A DNA stretch of 15,619 nt from contig DJMH01000007.1 in assembly GCA_002435305.1 (NCBI GenBank), positions 6,097-21,715 on the forward strand. The letters are read 5' to 3'. The notes under the pieces were generated by a model. That model had not been told where the DNA came from. It ran no database searches and saw nothing but the letters and a program-made list of their open reading frames with translations. Below are positions 1 to 6,890 of this stretch, piece by piece; the first letter of the stretch is position 1; every line of letters starts with the position of its first letter. The position numbers and the translations under genes are program-made. This stretch comes from Dehalococcoidia bacterium UBA6495. Lineage in GTDB: Bacteria > Chloroflexota > Dehalococcoidia > Lucifugimonadales > UBA826.

Positions 1-896
1 GCAGGAACCGTCCAGGCTCTAGACTCTTTCGGCCCAGCCGTAAAAAATGTCATCAAGTCTAATAAATCGTACCCTTCATATATCATCCTCACCAACCCTG
101 GCTCCTCTAATCCAAGTTCATGCAAAAATTCCTGTTGATCATTTGAATCAAGTTGGGAGAGTTCAGCTTCTATTTTGGCAGAGATCAGAACAGCGCCTGC
201 CCCTTCTTTTTTTGCCGTATTAAAAACCAATTCCGAATATTGGTTTCCTTGAGAGGCGTCTAACTCATTAACATTACAAACATACAAAACAGGTTTAGCA
301 GTCAGTAACTGAAGGCTCCTAAATAAAGTTTCCTCATTAGGTTTATTTTCCAACATTCGTACCGGGCAACCCTCTCGAAGTAGAACCAAGGCTTTTTGTA
401 CAAGCTCCAATATATCCTGTGATTCCTTATCTCCACTTTTGGCTTTTTTTTCTAAAGAAGGTTCTCGTTTTTCCAACGTTTCAAGATCTGCAAGCATCAG
501 CTCAGTTTCCACAATTTCAAGATCTGAAATGGGATCTATTTTCCCCTCTACGTGAACAATGTTTGCGTCATCAAAACATCTCAGAACATAAGCTATGGCA
601 TCCATTTCCCTGATATTTGCAAGGAACTGGTTTCCTAGCCCCTCTCCTTTAGAAGCACCTTTTACTAATCCGGCTATGTCCACAAAAGTCATTCTAGTAG
701 GAACTATGTTTTCGGACTTAGCTATGTCAGCTAGTTTATACAATCTCGGGTCTGGTATTGCCACTTCTCCTACGTTCGGCTCTATTGTGCAAAAGGGGTA
801 GTTCTCAGCTTGAGCCATCGCTGTTTTGGTAAGAGCATTAAAAAGGGTGGATTTGCCAACATTAGGCAACCCTACAATTCCACATTTAAATCCCAT
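1..896 (-). CDS. ychF: Redox-regulated ribosome-associated ATPase YchF, 3'-truncated by the window edge
   Basis: YchF is a TRAFAC-class P-loop NTPase of the Obg group that binds the ribosome and prefers ATP to GTP. I translated this open frame by hand from the minus strand: 298 codons are present and the frame runs off the left edge, so about 65 C-terminal residues, including the TGS domain, are missing (family length about 365). G1 reads GLPNVGKST (residues 9-17) and G3 is DIAG (73-76). The G4 position reads NVNE (208-211) instead of NKxD; this is the family hallmark that explains ATP preference. The last visible segment has the TAGPKESRAWTVP block that joins the G domain to TGS. The ATG at 896 is the only sensible start because a stop codon lies in frame just upstream; the Shine-Dalgarno site is weak. 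It lies downstream of the DUF5679 gene, with a terminator between them, so it is probably transcribed separately. Confidence 0.96.
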   Translation of the reverse strand, partial: MGFKCGIVGLPNVGKSTLFNALTKTAMAQAENYPFCTIEPNVGEVAIPDPRLYKLADIAKSENIVPTRMTFVDIAGLVKGASKGEGLGNQFLANIREMDAIAYVLRCFDDANIVHVEGKIDPISDLEIVETELMLADLETLEKREPSLEKKAKSGDKESQDILELVQKALVLLREGCPVRMLENKPNEETLFRSLQLLTAKPVLYVCNVNELDASQGNQYSELVFNTAKKEGAGAVLISAKIEAELSQLDSNDQQEFLHELGLEEPGLVRMIYEGYDLLDLMTFFTAGPKESRAWTVP

Positions 897-979
897 TAGC
901 TAGATCCAATATTCCATAGTTACGATCAAAAGAGAGTCTAATAAAAGCATAAATCGATTGGGCCTAGAAAAACTGCAAC

Positions 980-1004
980 AAAAAAACCCCGACAAAGCGG
1001 GGTT
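980..1004 (-). terminator. Rho-independent terminator of the DUF5679 gene
   Basis: Read on the minus strand, arm AACCCCG (1004-998) and arm CGGGGTT (991-985) form a perfect 7-bp stem around a 6-base loop, followed by a run of T (the A tract at 980-986 on the plus strand). Its orientation fits termination of the small zinc-ribbon gene about 100 bases upstream and isolates ychF. Confidence 0.85.
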
Positions 1005-1052
1005 AGATCCTTCAGTTGTATTTGGAAGAATCATTCCACAACGATACAGTAA

Positions 1053-1076
1053 GGGTGGATTTAATTAAATCCACCC
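1053..1076. repeat. Perfect 24-bp palindrome
   Basis: The arm GGGTGGATTTAA (1053-1064) is followed with no spacer by its exact reverse complement (1065-1076). It lies in the 3' region of the DUF5679 gene, between its stop codon and the T-tailed terminator. With the central AATT as a loop it would form a 10-bp stem in RNA, but no T tract follows on either strand, so it is not a classic terminator. It could be an RNA-stabilising 3' hairpin or a protein-binding site. Confidence 0.8.
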
Positions 1077-1100
1077 CACCGTGCTATAAATTCTGCAGTG

Positions 1101-1247
1101 CTAGCTGGCCTTACCAATTCGGAAAACGTTAGTTCCGCATCCCTTAGAGCAAATGCCCTTAGTAGCGGGTCTACCATTTTTCAATGTGACCTGCTGAGGG
1201 TTATTTATTTCAACCTTGGCCCTGCACTTAACGCAGTACGCTTCCAT
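1101..1247 (-). CDS. DUF5679 family small zinc-ribbon protein
   Basis: This 48-residue protein matches the DUF5679 pattern of AYCVKC, then VTLKNGRPATKG, then a second Cys pair and FRIGK. The family is widespread, short and of unknown biochemical role, probably a single zinc ribbon. Candidate ligands are C5, C8, C33 and C37. The second pair is C-x3-C (CSKGC), whereas the family as I recall it usually has C-x2-C. I chose the ATG at 1247 because AAGGAGG lies immediately upstream with good spacing and the family consensus starts here; an upstream ATG at 1292 would add 15 unconserved residues. A plausible promoter lies at 1282-1311, and a palindrome and a terminator follow the gene, so it is probably monocistronic. 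Confidence 0.9.
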   Translation of the reverse strand: MEAYCVKCRAKVEINNPQQVTLKNGRPATKGICSKGCGTNVFRIGKAS

Positions 1248-1555
1248 ATCTCCCTCCTTGTGAGGACTTACTATATAAGTCATATTATTCATATAATTAA
1301 ACTTAACGCAACCCTTTTTCTACTACATATGGTGTTTTCTTTCTGCATTTAGCCTTCTACATATAGTATTTTTACACTTCAAACTAAAAAATTACAGAGG
1401 CCTAGATTGCCCGAGACATACTTCTGTAACACACAAGCAACATCTATTTAACAGCAGGGCAATACTTAAGAAACATCAACTACATAGACTACAAATTAAA
1501 TAATTCAGCCGAATTAGTCACACCAAAGTTATTCGTCGTAATACGGAGGTTTAAT
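1248..1555. other. Divergent intergenic region between the DUF5679 gene and amt
   Basis: No gene of credible length or composition lies here. The left part holds a probable minus-strand promoter for the zinc-ribbon gene. An imperfect direct repeat (14 of 16 bases), starting CTACATAT at 1323-1338 and again at 1357-1372 on a 34-base period, could be a paired regulator site. The right end holds the amt Shine-Dalgarno sequence GGAGGT (1545-1550), 5 bases before the ATG. I could not find a convincing sigma-70 or sigma-54 promoter for amt. Confidence 0.6.
1282..1311 (-). promoter_or_regulatory. Probable sigma-70-type promoter of the DUF5679 gene
   Basis: On the minus strand, TTGCGT (1311-1306) is followed after 18 bases by TAATAT (1287-1282). 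The predicted start of transcription gives a leader of about 30 bases containing the AAGGAGG ribosome site. AT-rich sequence around it makes other -10 registers possible. Confidence 0.4.
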
Positions 1556-2797
1556 ATGGATTCAGGACATACTTCTTGGATGTTGATGGCCACTGCACTG
1601 GTATTTTTTATGACGCCAGGACTAGCTTTCTTTTACGGAGGTCTAGTAAGAGCAAAAAATATAATCAACACGATAATGATGAGTTTCATGTCGATCGCGA
1701 TAGTCAGCATCGTTTGGGTACTTTGGGGCTACAGCCTAGCTTTCGGCACCGGCAATGCGTTTATTGGAGATTTCAGTCATATTGGATTATCTGGCATTTC
1801 CTTTGCTTCAGCAGAAGGAGACGATATCCCTCCTTTGTTGTTCGTAGCATTTCAAATGATGTTTGCCGTTATCACTCCGGCTCTTATCACAGGAGCCTTT
1901 GCAGAAAGATTCAAATTTAGTACCTACTTAATTTTCCTAGTAATATGGAGCACCTTGGTTTATGCGCCCATAACACATTGGGTCTGGGCTTCTAATGTCT
2001 TGGCAGATGGTACGGAGATAAACGGATGGCTATGGGATCTTGGGGCCCTCGACTTCGCAGGAGGAACCGTAATCCACATAAATGCTGGAATGGCAGCAGT
2101 TGCGGCAGCACTTCTAGTTGGAAAACGAAGAAACCCGGGAATACAACCCAATAATGTTCCGTATGTGGTTCTTGGAGCCGCAATCCTCTGGCTTGGATGG
2201 TTTGGATTTAATGCGGGTTCAGCGGTAGCTGCTAACGATTCGGCGGCAAATGCTTTCTTGGTTACCAGCCTCGCAGCTTCAACAGCTGCATTGACTTGGG
2301 GTGTGATATCGCATCTAAAAACTGGGAAAATGGGGGCAGTTGGAGTAGCTACAGGAGCAGTAGCTGGTTTGGTTGCCATCACTCCAGCCGCAGGAGCTGT
2401 AAACGCCATGGGATCACTTGCGATCGGATTCGGAGCAGGATTGATTTGCTTTTTCGCTGTGGAGCTCCTTCACAAAACCAATATGGATGACGCTCTCGAC
2501 GTGTTTGCGGTTCACGGAATTGGCGGTATATGGGGAGCGATCGCCACCGGCATATTCGCACTCGAGGCAATAAGTGGTACACAAGGACTCATCGAAGGTA
2601 ATGTAAAACAAGTCGGTATTCAGGCGGTTGCAGTAATCGCCACCGTAGCATATTCCGGCATAGTAAGTTTAATTATCTTATTTATCTTGGATAAAATTCC
2701 TGGGCTCGGATTAAGGTCCAGTGAATCTGATGAGGATATAGGGCTTGATTTAGCGGAACACGGAGAACAGTCTGCCGTACAAGACGGAGCAAACTAG
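1556..2797 (+). CDS. amt: Ammonium transporter, Amt/MEP/Rh family
   Basis: This is a trimeric inner-membrane channel that takes up ammonium. The 413 residues match the family length, with about eleven hydrophobic segments. The signature FFYGGLVRAKN follows the first helix. Hallmark residues are visible: the pore twin histidines H174 (in TVIHINAG) and H320 (in FAVHGIGG), the recruitment-site aspartate D166 (ALDFAGG), gate-region phenylalanines F103 and F218, and the vestibule serine S222. The cytoplasmic tail ends in the typical GLDLAEHGE motif, the part PII proteins dock on. There is no long cleavable signal peptide; the protein begins almost directly with the first helix. The start is fixed by GGAGGT 5 bases upstream. 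A strong terminator follows, and a PII gene comes next, the opposite order to the common glnK-amtB arrangement. Confidence 0.97.
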   Translation: MDSGHTSWMLMATALVFFMTPGLAFFYGGLVRAKNIINTIMMSFMSIAIVSIVWVLWGYSLAFGTGNAFIGDFSHIGLSGISFASAEGDDIPPLLFVAFQMMFAVITPALITGAFAERFKFSTYLIFLVIWSTLVYAPITHWVWASNVLADGTEINGWLWDLGALDFAGGTVIHINAGMAAVAAALLVGKRRNPGIQPNNVPYVVLGAAILWLGWFGFNAGSAVAANDSAANAFLVTSLAASTAALTWGVISHLKTGKMGAVGVATGAVAGLVAITPAAGAVNAMGSLAIGFGAGLICFFAVELLHKTNMDDALDVFAVHGIGGIWGAIATGIFALEAISGTQGLIEGNVKQVGIQAVAVIATVAYSGIVSLIILFILDKIPGLGLRSSESDEDIGLDLAEHGEQSAVQDGAN

Positions 2798-2817
2798 TCA
2801 AGTCTCGGCATATTAAC

Positions 2818-2850
2818 AAAGAGGGTTCGATTAGCACCGAACCCTCTTTT
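2818..2850 (+). terminator. Rho-independent terminator after amt
   Basis: Arm AAAGAGGGTTCG (2818-2829) and its exact complement (2838-2849) form a 12-bp stem around an 8-base loop, ending in TTTT. It lies 21 bases after the amt stop codon and separates amt from the PII gene. Confidence 0.93.
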
Positions 2851-2863
2851 ACATCATTACTAT

Positions 2864-2905
2864 AATGTTACATAATTATTTCTTAATTGTTGCCAAAATG
2901 TTACA
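2864..2905 (+). repeat. Tandem AATGTTACA elements upstream of the PII gene
   Basis: AATGTTACA occurs at 2864-2872 and again at 2897-2905, 33 bases apart, close to three turns of B-DNA. The second copy overlaps the dyad TTACAC-CGT-GTGTAA (2901-2915), which lies in the putative promoter spacer and -10 region. A third copy lies at 6791-6799. A nitrogen or redox regulator site is possible; the motif does not match the NtcA or TnrA consensus I know. Confidence 0.45.
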
Positions 2906-2916
2906 CCGTGTGTAAT
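2887..2916 (+). promoter_or_regulatory. Probable promoter of the PII gene with embedded dyad operator
   Basis: TTGTTG (2887-2892) and TGTAAT (2911-2916) are 18 bases apart. The dyad TTACAC-CGT-GTGTAA (2901-2915) covers the spacer and most of the -10 box, so a protein bound there would block RNA polymerase. The amt terminator just upstream means this gene needs its own promoter. Confidence 0.5.
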
Positions 2917-2950
2917 ATCGGGATTGTAAATGTTTCAAAGGAGGGCGTAT

Positions 2951-3292
2951 ATGTTAAAGATAGAGGCGATATTCAGGCCTGAAAGAGTAGGTGCGGTGAC
3001 CGATTCACTTCTAGCAGCTGGTGTCACAGGATTCCATTATCAAAACGTCACAGGACAAGGACAACAGAAAGGTGTTGAAGTGGTTACCGGAAGAGGTGGA
3101 CAGACCACTAGGTCGGCTTCATCCAAGACTCTACTTGTCACTGTCGTGTCTAATGACAAAAAGGATGCTGTGGTTGAAGCAATTGTTTCTGCTTCCAGAA
3201 CCGGTGAAATTGGGGATGGGAAAATATTTGTGACTGAAATTTCAGATACAATACGTGTCAGAACCGGAGAGGCCGGGGAATCCGCAATATAG
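2951..3292 (+). CDS. PII family nitrogen regulator with a tyrosine-free T-loop
   Basis: PII proteins are trimeric sensors of ATP/ADP and 2-oxoglutarate that control Amt channels and nitrogen enzymes. The 113 residues match the usual 112. Conserved parts are the first strand (LKIEAIFRPERV), Q39 and K40 in GQQKG, the nucleotide-binding TGEIGDGKIF (84-93) and IRVRTGE (101-107). The T-loop between G41 and about K59 is glycine- and serine/threonine-rich and has no Tyr, so the classic modified tyrosine (Y51 in E. coli) is absent and uridylylation there is impossible. One extra residue occurs in or near this loop compared with E. coli GlnB. I chose the ATG at 2951 over 2930 because AAAGGAGG precedes it and the family begins there. 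Its position after amt suggests it regulates that channel. The symbol is left blank because GlnB and GlnK cannot be separated here. Confidence 0.93.
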   Translation: MLKIEAIFRPERVGAVTDSLLAAGVTGFHYQNVTGQGQQKGVEVVTGRGGQTTRSASSKTLLVTVVSNDKKDAVVEAIVSASRTGEIGDGKIFVTEISDTIRVRTGEAGESAI

Positions 3293-3368
3293 TCGGGGAA
3301 GTACTACGACGCTTGTAGGATTCCCTAACTGTTGAAGAGAGCTTGAAGCATGGGTATTATCTGTAAAG

Positions 3369-4370
3369 ATGCCTACTAATGTGCCACCTCAATACAGGGA
3401 TGCGGAACAAAGATTCCGAGAAGCTGTCTCAGTGCAAGGCAAAATAGCAGCCTTGCAAGAGATGCTCCAGATTATGCCTAAACATAAAGGCACAGATCAT
3501 TTAAAGGCCCAACTCAGAGCCCGATTGTCCAAGTTGATGTCTGACTTGGAGACCTCGTCCGGTGGAAAAGGTGGCCGTACAGAGCCATTTTCCCTGCCTA
3601 AAGAAGGTGCCGGCAGATCCACCTTGATAGGACCCACCAACGTTGGGAAATCGCTACTATTATCTTCGGCAACAGGGGCAAAAACTAAGGTAGGTTCATA
3701 CGAACTGAGCACGCAAGAACCTATACCTGGCATGTATCCATATAACGACATATACATACAGATGATTGACACCCCACCGATAGATAATATCGCGACCCAA
3801 AGTAGACTTTACGGCCTCCTGAGAACAAGTGATATATTCGTTTTTGTAGCAGATTTGACAAATAATCCGGTCGATCAAACAGAAAATTCTTTTAAAGAAC
3901 TGGAAGAGTGGGGATTTAAGTTGTTGCAAAAGGGACAATATTCAGATGGACATGACCAATTTACCTCAAAACCCACAATAATAGTTTGCAATAAGTCAGA
4001 TATCCCTGGCGCCTTGGATAATTATGGGTACATGGAAACTCATTACGGGGGGAAATTTCCGCTGATTATGGCAAGTGCCCATGAAGAAGTAGGGTTGGAT
4101 GAACTCGCAGAAGAATTGTTTAAAAGCCTGAAAATAATACGTATCTATACTAAGTCACCAAGAGAACGGCTAGACGATTTCATCAAAGAAAACCCCGTGG
4201 TCCTCCCCATTGGCAGCACCGTTGGCGAAGCGGCTCAACAAGTACACAAAGAACTTAGCCATGGACTGAAGTATGCCATCCTATGGGGGAATTCAGGCAA
4301 ATTTGACGGACAACGTGTCGGTAGAGGACATGAGTTGTCAGATGGGGACGTTATAGAAATTCACGCCTAG
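3369..4370 (+). CDS. DRG/Obg-like GTPase with C-terminal TGS domain
   Basis: The architecture resembles the DRG branch of Obg-family GTPases: a basic N-terminal helical region with HKGTDHLKAQLRARLSKL (39-56), a G domain, then a TGS domain (about 275-333). G1 is GPTNVGKS (88-95), G3 reads DTPP (134-137) in place of the usual DxPG, and G4 is NKSD (208-211); SAH (236-238) fits G5. Obg-family proteins act on ribosomes or translation; the exact role of bacterial DRG-like proteins is not established. The 333 residues are near the length of archaeal and eukaryotic DRGs (about 365). The start has no strong Shine-Dalgarno site, but MPTNVPPQYRDAEQRF looks like a proper N-terminus and no in-frame alternative is evident. 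It begins 76 bases after the PII gene and could be read through from it. Its last 20 bases overlap the convergent molybdoenzyme gene. Confidence 0.9.
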   Translation: MPTNVPPQYRDAEQRFREAVSVQGKIAALQEMLQIMPKHKGTDHLKAQLRARLSKLMSDLETSSGGKGGRTEPFSLPKEGAGRSTLIGPTNVGKSLLLSSATGAKTKVGSYELSTQEPIPGMYPYNDIYIQMIDTPPIDNIATQSRLYGLLRTSDIFVFVADLTNNPVDQTENSFKELEEWGFKLLQKGQYSDGHDQFTSKPTIIVCNKSDIPGALDNYGYMETHYGGKFPLIMASAHEEVGLDELAEELFKSLKIIRIYTKSPRERLDDFIKENPVVLPIGSTVGEAAQQVHKELSHGLKYAILWGNSGKFDGQRVGRGHELSDGDVIEIHA

Positions 4371-6693
4371 TTTCCACCTGTGCATTTAAGGAATCTAACA
4401 CCCTGCCTGGAGACATAGGCAATTCAGTCATCCGAACTCCCACTGCATCATAAATAGCATTGGCTATAGCGGCCATTGGAGGTATCAAACAAGCCTCTCC
4501 CACCCCACGGAGGCCAAATGGATGTCCCGGGTTAGCAACCTCTACAAGTACCGTGTCAATCATTGGTAAATCCAACGCGACAGGCATCCTATAGTCCAGA
4601 AAGGATGAGTTAACCATATTCCCTTCACCATTGAAAACATATTCTTCATTCAAGGCCCAACCTATTCCTTGCACAGCCCCACCCTGCAGCTGGCCCTCAA
4701 CATAGCTAGGATGGATAGCCTTTCCGACATCCTGCATAGAGGTATATCTCAATATATCGACCTTCCCGGTCTCTTTATCCACCTCAACATCAACAATATG
4801 AACTGCGAAAGAATTACCCACCCCTCCCGGATTTACCGTAGCACGACCAACTATCGGGCCACCGGTGCCGTTGAGCGCATTCGCCAATTCAGCGAATTGA
4901 ATACTTAATTCAGGATCACTTTTATGCCTTATAGTTGATCCTTCATACTCGATTTCAGAGGCATCTACATCCCAGATACGAGCGGCTCGAGCTACCATCT
5001 GAGCCTTAATATCATAGGCGGCTTCTATACATGCTGTACCAGTTTTGAAAGTCACTCCACTCCCACCAGCCCCGGAACTATAACCTATCGAGTCGGTGTC
5101 ACCAATGGATGGGTTCACATCCTCCGCTTTTAATCCGAGCACATCGGCAACCTGCATGGCCATTGCAGCTCGACTACCTCCGATATCCGGAGAACCTTCA
5201 ACCAATGAGACTGTCCCATCTGGGTTTACACTTGCAACGGCACTAGCCGGGCCACTTCCGTTGAACCAGGCACCAGAGGCGATACCACGTCCCCTTGCAA
5301 TGCCTGCTATATCTGCAGCGTAATGAGGATGATTTTTTGCAGCTTCTAATGTTTCCACTAACCCTATTTTTCGGTATACCGGACCGTTGGCAGGTTGACG
5401 GGTACCTTCTTCGGCTGCATTCAGGAGCCTAAATTCTATGGGATCTATATCCAATTTCTCAGCTATTTCGTCAATCGCAGTCTCAATTGCAAAAGCAGAA
5501 GCCGGGGAACCTGGTGCTCTGTAAGCAGAAGATTTTTGCACATTTGTGACAACATCCAACCCTTCAACATACGCATTGGGTATGACATATGGACCCAGCA
5601 TAGTTCTACTTCCACCTGCTACCGGAGACCCCGGAAAAGCTCCGGCTTCAAAAGTGAGTCTAGCCTTCACTGCCGTGAGTTTACCGTCCTTGGAAGCCCC
5701 CAGTTTTATTTCCATGGCTGTACCAGATGTCGGTCCTGTTCCCATGAAAACTTCGGCTCGGGTCATCGTTATTTTTACAGCGGAACCTGATTTTTTAGAC
5801 AAAACAGCCGCAACCGGCTCCAAATAAACTCCGCCCTGCCCTTTGCCTCCAAAGCCACCACCAATTTCCAAAGGCACCACAGTGACATCTCCCACAGGTA
5901 TATCCAGCAACGCAGATATGTGATCTCTGAAAGCAAATAGTTGTTGTGTACTACACCAGGCAGTCACCTTTCCGTCTTCATTCCAGAAAGCAGTGGTTGC
6001 TTGGGGTTCTATATAGCCTTGGTGAACTGCCTTGGTTCTAAATTGCCGCTCGACGACCACATCAGATTCAGCAAATGCCTTATCAACATCTCCCTCTTGA
6101 GAAATTATTTTTAAGGCCAAGTTAGTCGAGCCTGCAGTACCCTCATCACCCCATCCGCCTACCCTGAACAAGACACTTGACTGAGTCAATAACCTATCAT
6201 GCAAAACAGGCGCATCGTCTTTAAGAGCATCTTCAGCCGTTAAAACTGGAGTCAGAACCTCATAATCAATTTCTATTAGAGCCAAAGCTTCCTCGGCAAT
6301 ATGAGGGTCAATAGCAGCCACTGCGGCTATTGCGTGACCGACATAGAGAGCTTTCTCTCTCGCCATTACGTTCCGGCTATAGAAACCATAATTAACAGCA
6401 GCACCTTCCTCTAAATCAGCTACCTCTGCCGAAACTTCTGGCAAATCAGCTCCTGTCATAACAGATTTAACCCCGGGATAGGCAAGAGCTTTAGATGTAT
6501 CTATAGACTTTATCCTTGCATGGGCGTGGGGACTTCTAAGAATCTTTCCATGCAGGTAGCCTGCAGGAAATGAATCAGCGCTATAACGAGCACGGCCGGT
6601 TACTTTATCAGCACCATCATGACGGATAGGTCTAGTACCTACTACAGAAAATTCCTTTTCGGCAAGTACCATATTTGGCTCATAGGTGGTCAT
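4351..6693 (-). CDS. Xanthine dehydrogenase/aldehyde oxidase-family molybdopterin-binding subunit
   Basis: This is the large catalytic subunit of a molybdenum hydroxylase, which inserts water-derived oxygen into aldehydes, N-heterocycles or similar carbon centres. The 780 residues match the family. The N-terminal domain (about 15-135) has RHDGADKVTGRARYSAD and HGKILRSPHAHARI; the Mo-cofactor domain has GGGFGGKG (278-285), AYRAPG (390-395), GGAVQGIG (671-678) and the catalytic glutamate E733 in GVGEA. AYRAPG differs from the AYRCSFR loop of form I CO dehydrogenase, so CO oxidation is unlikely. The ATG at 6693 has GGAGAG upstream. The FAD-binding and 2Fe-2S subunits that normally complete the enzyme are not in this window: the neighbours are a convergent GTPase and a divergent luciferase-like oxidoreductase. 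It either pairs with subunits encoded elsewhere or uses another electron acceptor. The substrate is unknown. Confidence 0.93.
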   Translation of the reverse strand: MTTYEPNMVLAEKEFSVVGTRPIRHDGADKVTGRARYSADSFPAGYLHGKILRSPHAHARIKSIDTSKALAYPGVKSVMTGADLPEVSAEVADLEEGAAVNYGFYSRNVMAREKALYVGHAIAAVAAIDPHIAEEALALIEIDYEVLTPVLTAEDALKDDAPVLHDRLLTQSSVLFRVGGWGDEGTAGSTNLALKIISQEGDVDKAFAESDVVVERQFRTKAVHQGYIEPQATTAFWNEDGKVTAWCSTQQLFAFRDHISALLDIPVGDVTVVPLEIGGGFGGKGQGGVYLEPVAAVLSKKSGSAVKITMTRAEVFMGTGPTSGTAMEIKLGASKDGKLTAVKARLTFEAGAFPGSPVAGGSRTMLGPYVIPNAYVEGLDVVTNVQKSSAYRAPGSPASAFAIETAIDEIAEKLDIDPIEFRLLNAAEEGTRQPANGPVYRKIGLVETLEAAKNHPHYAADIAGIARGRGIASGAWFNGSGPASAVASVNPDGTVSLVEGSPDIGGSRAAMAMQVADVLGLKAEDVNPSIGDTDSIGYSSGAGGSGVTFKTGTACIEAAYDIKAQMVARAARIWDVDASEIEYEGSTIRHKSDPELSIQFAELANALNGTGGPIVGRATVNPGGVGNSFAVHIVDVEVDKETGKVDILRYTSMQDVGKAIHPSYVEGQLQGGAVQGIGWALNEEYVFNGEGNMVNSSFLDYRMPVALDLPMIDTVLVEVANPGHPFGLRGVGEACLIPPMAAIANAIYDAVGVRMTELPMSPGRVLDSLNAQVETRREFL

Positions 6694-6890
6694 GATGCAT
6701 CTCTCCGTTAGTCTGATTAGTTAATCTAGGCTAATTTAACACATCGAAAGAAAAGCAGAAAACAGACGCAAAATAAAATAAAGTCAATCAAATGTTACAC
6801 GGTATGTCTATTATCCAAGAAGTTATCTGAAGTAAGTTGGTAGGTATAAGATGTAACCGTGAAACACCAAGCAACTATAAGGATGACTAA
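6694..6890. other. Divergent promoter region between the molybdoenzyme and the luciferase-like gene
   Basis: This 197-base AT-rich gap must hold promoters for both genes. A third copy of AATGTTACA, extended to AATGTTACAC as in the PII promoter, is at 6791-6799. On the minus strand TTGACT (6787-6782) is a good -35 candidate, but the -10 17 bases on is poor. For the plus strand, TATAAG (6845-6850) is a possible -10 without a good -35. TAACACATCGA at 6737-6747 recurs at 13741-13751. Confidence 0.45.

Noticed and set aside
1396..1415. Possible sigma-54 promoter upstream of amt (GG...GC near 1399-1410)
   Set aside because: The spacing between GG and GC is 8, not the required 10 bases, and the TGGCAC/TTGCA context is missing.
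1960..2409. 149-codon minus-strand open frame inside amt
   Set aside because: It is a shadow of the membrane-protein codon pattern with no ribosome site or recognisable domain; amt itself is unambiguous.
4351..6693. Aerobic CO dehydrogenase large subunit (coxL)
   Set aside because: The active-site loop reads AYRAPG, not the AYRCSFR of form I, and no coxM/coxS genes are adjacent.
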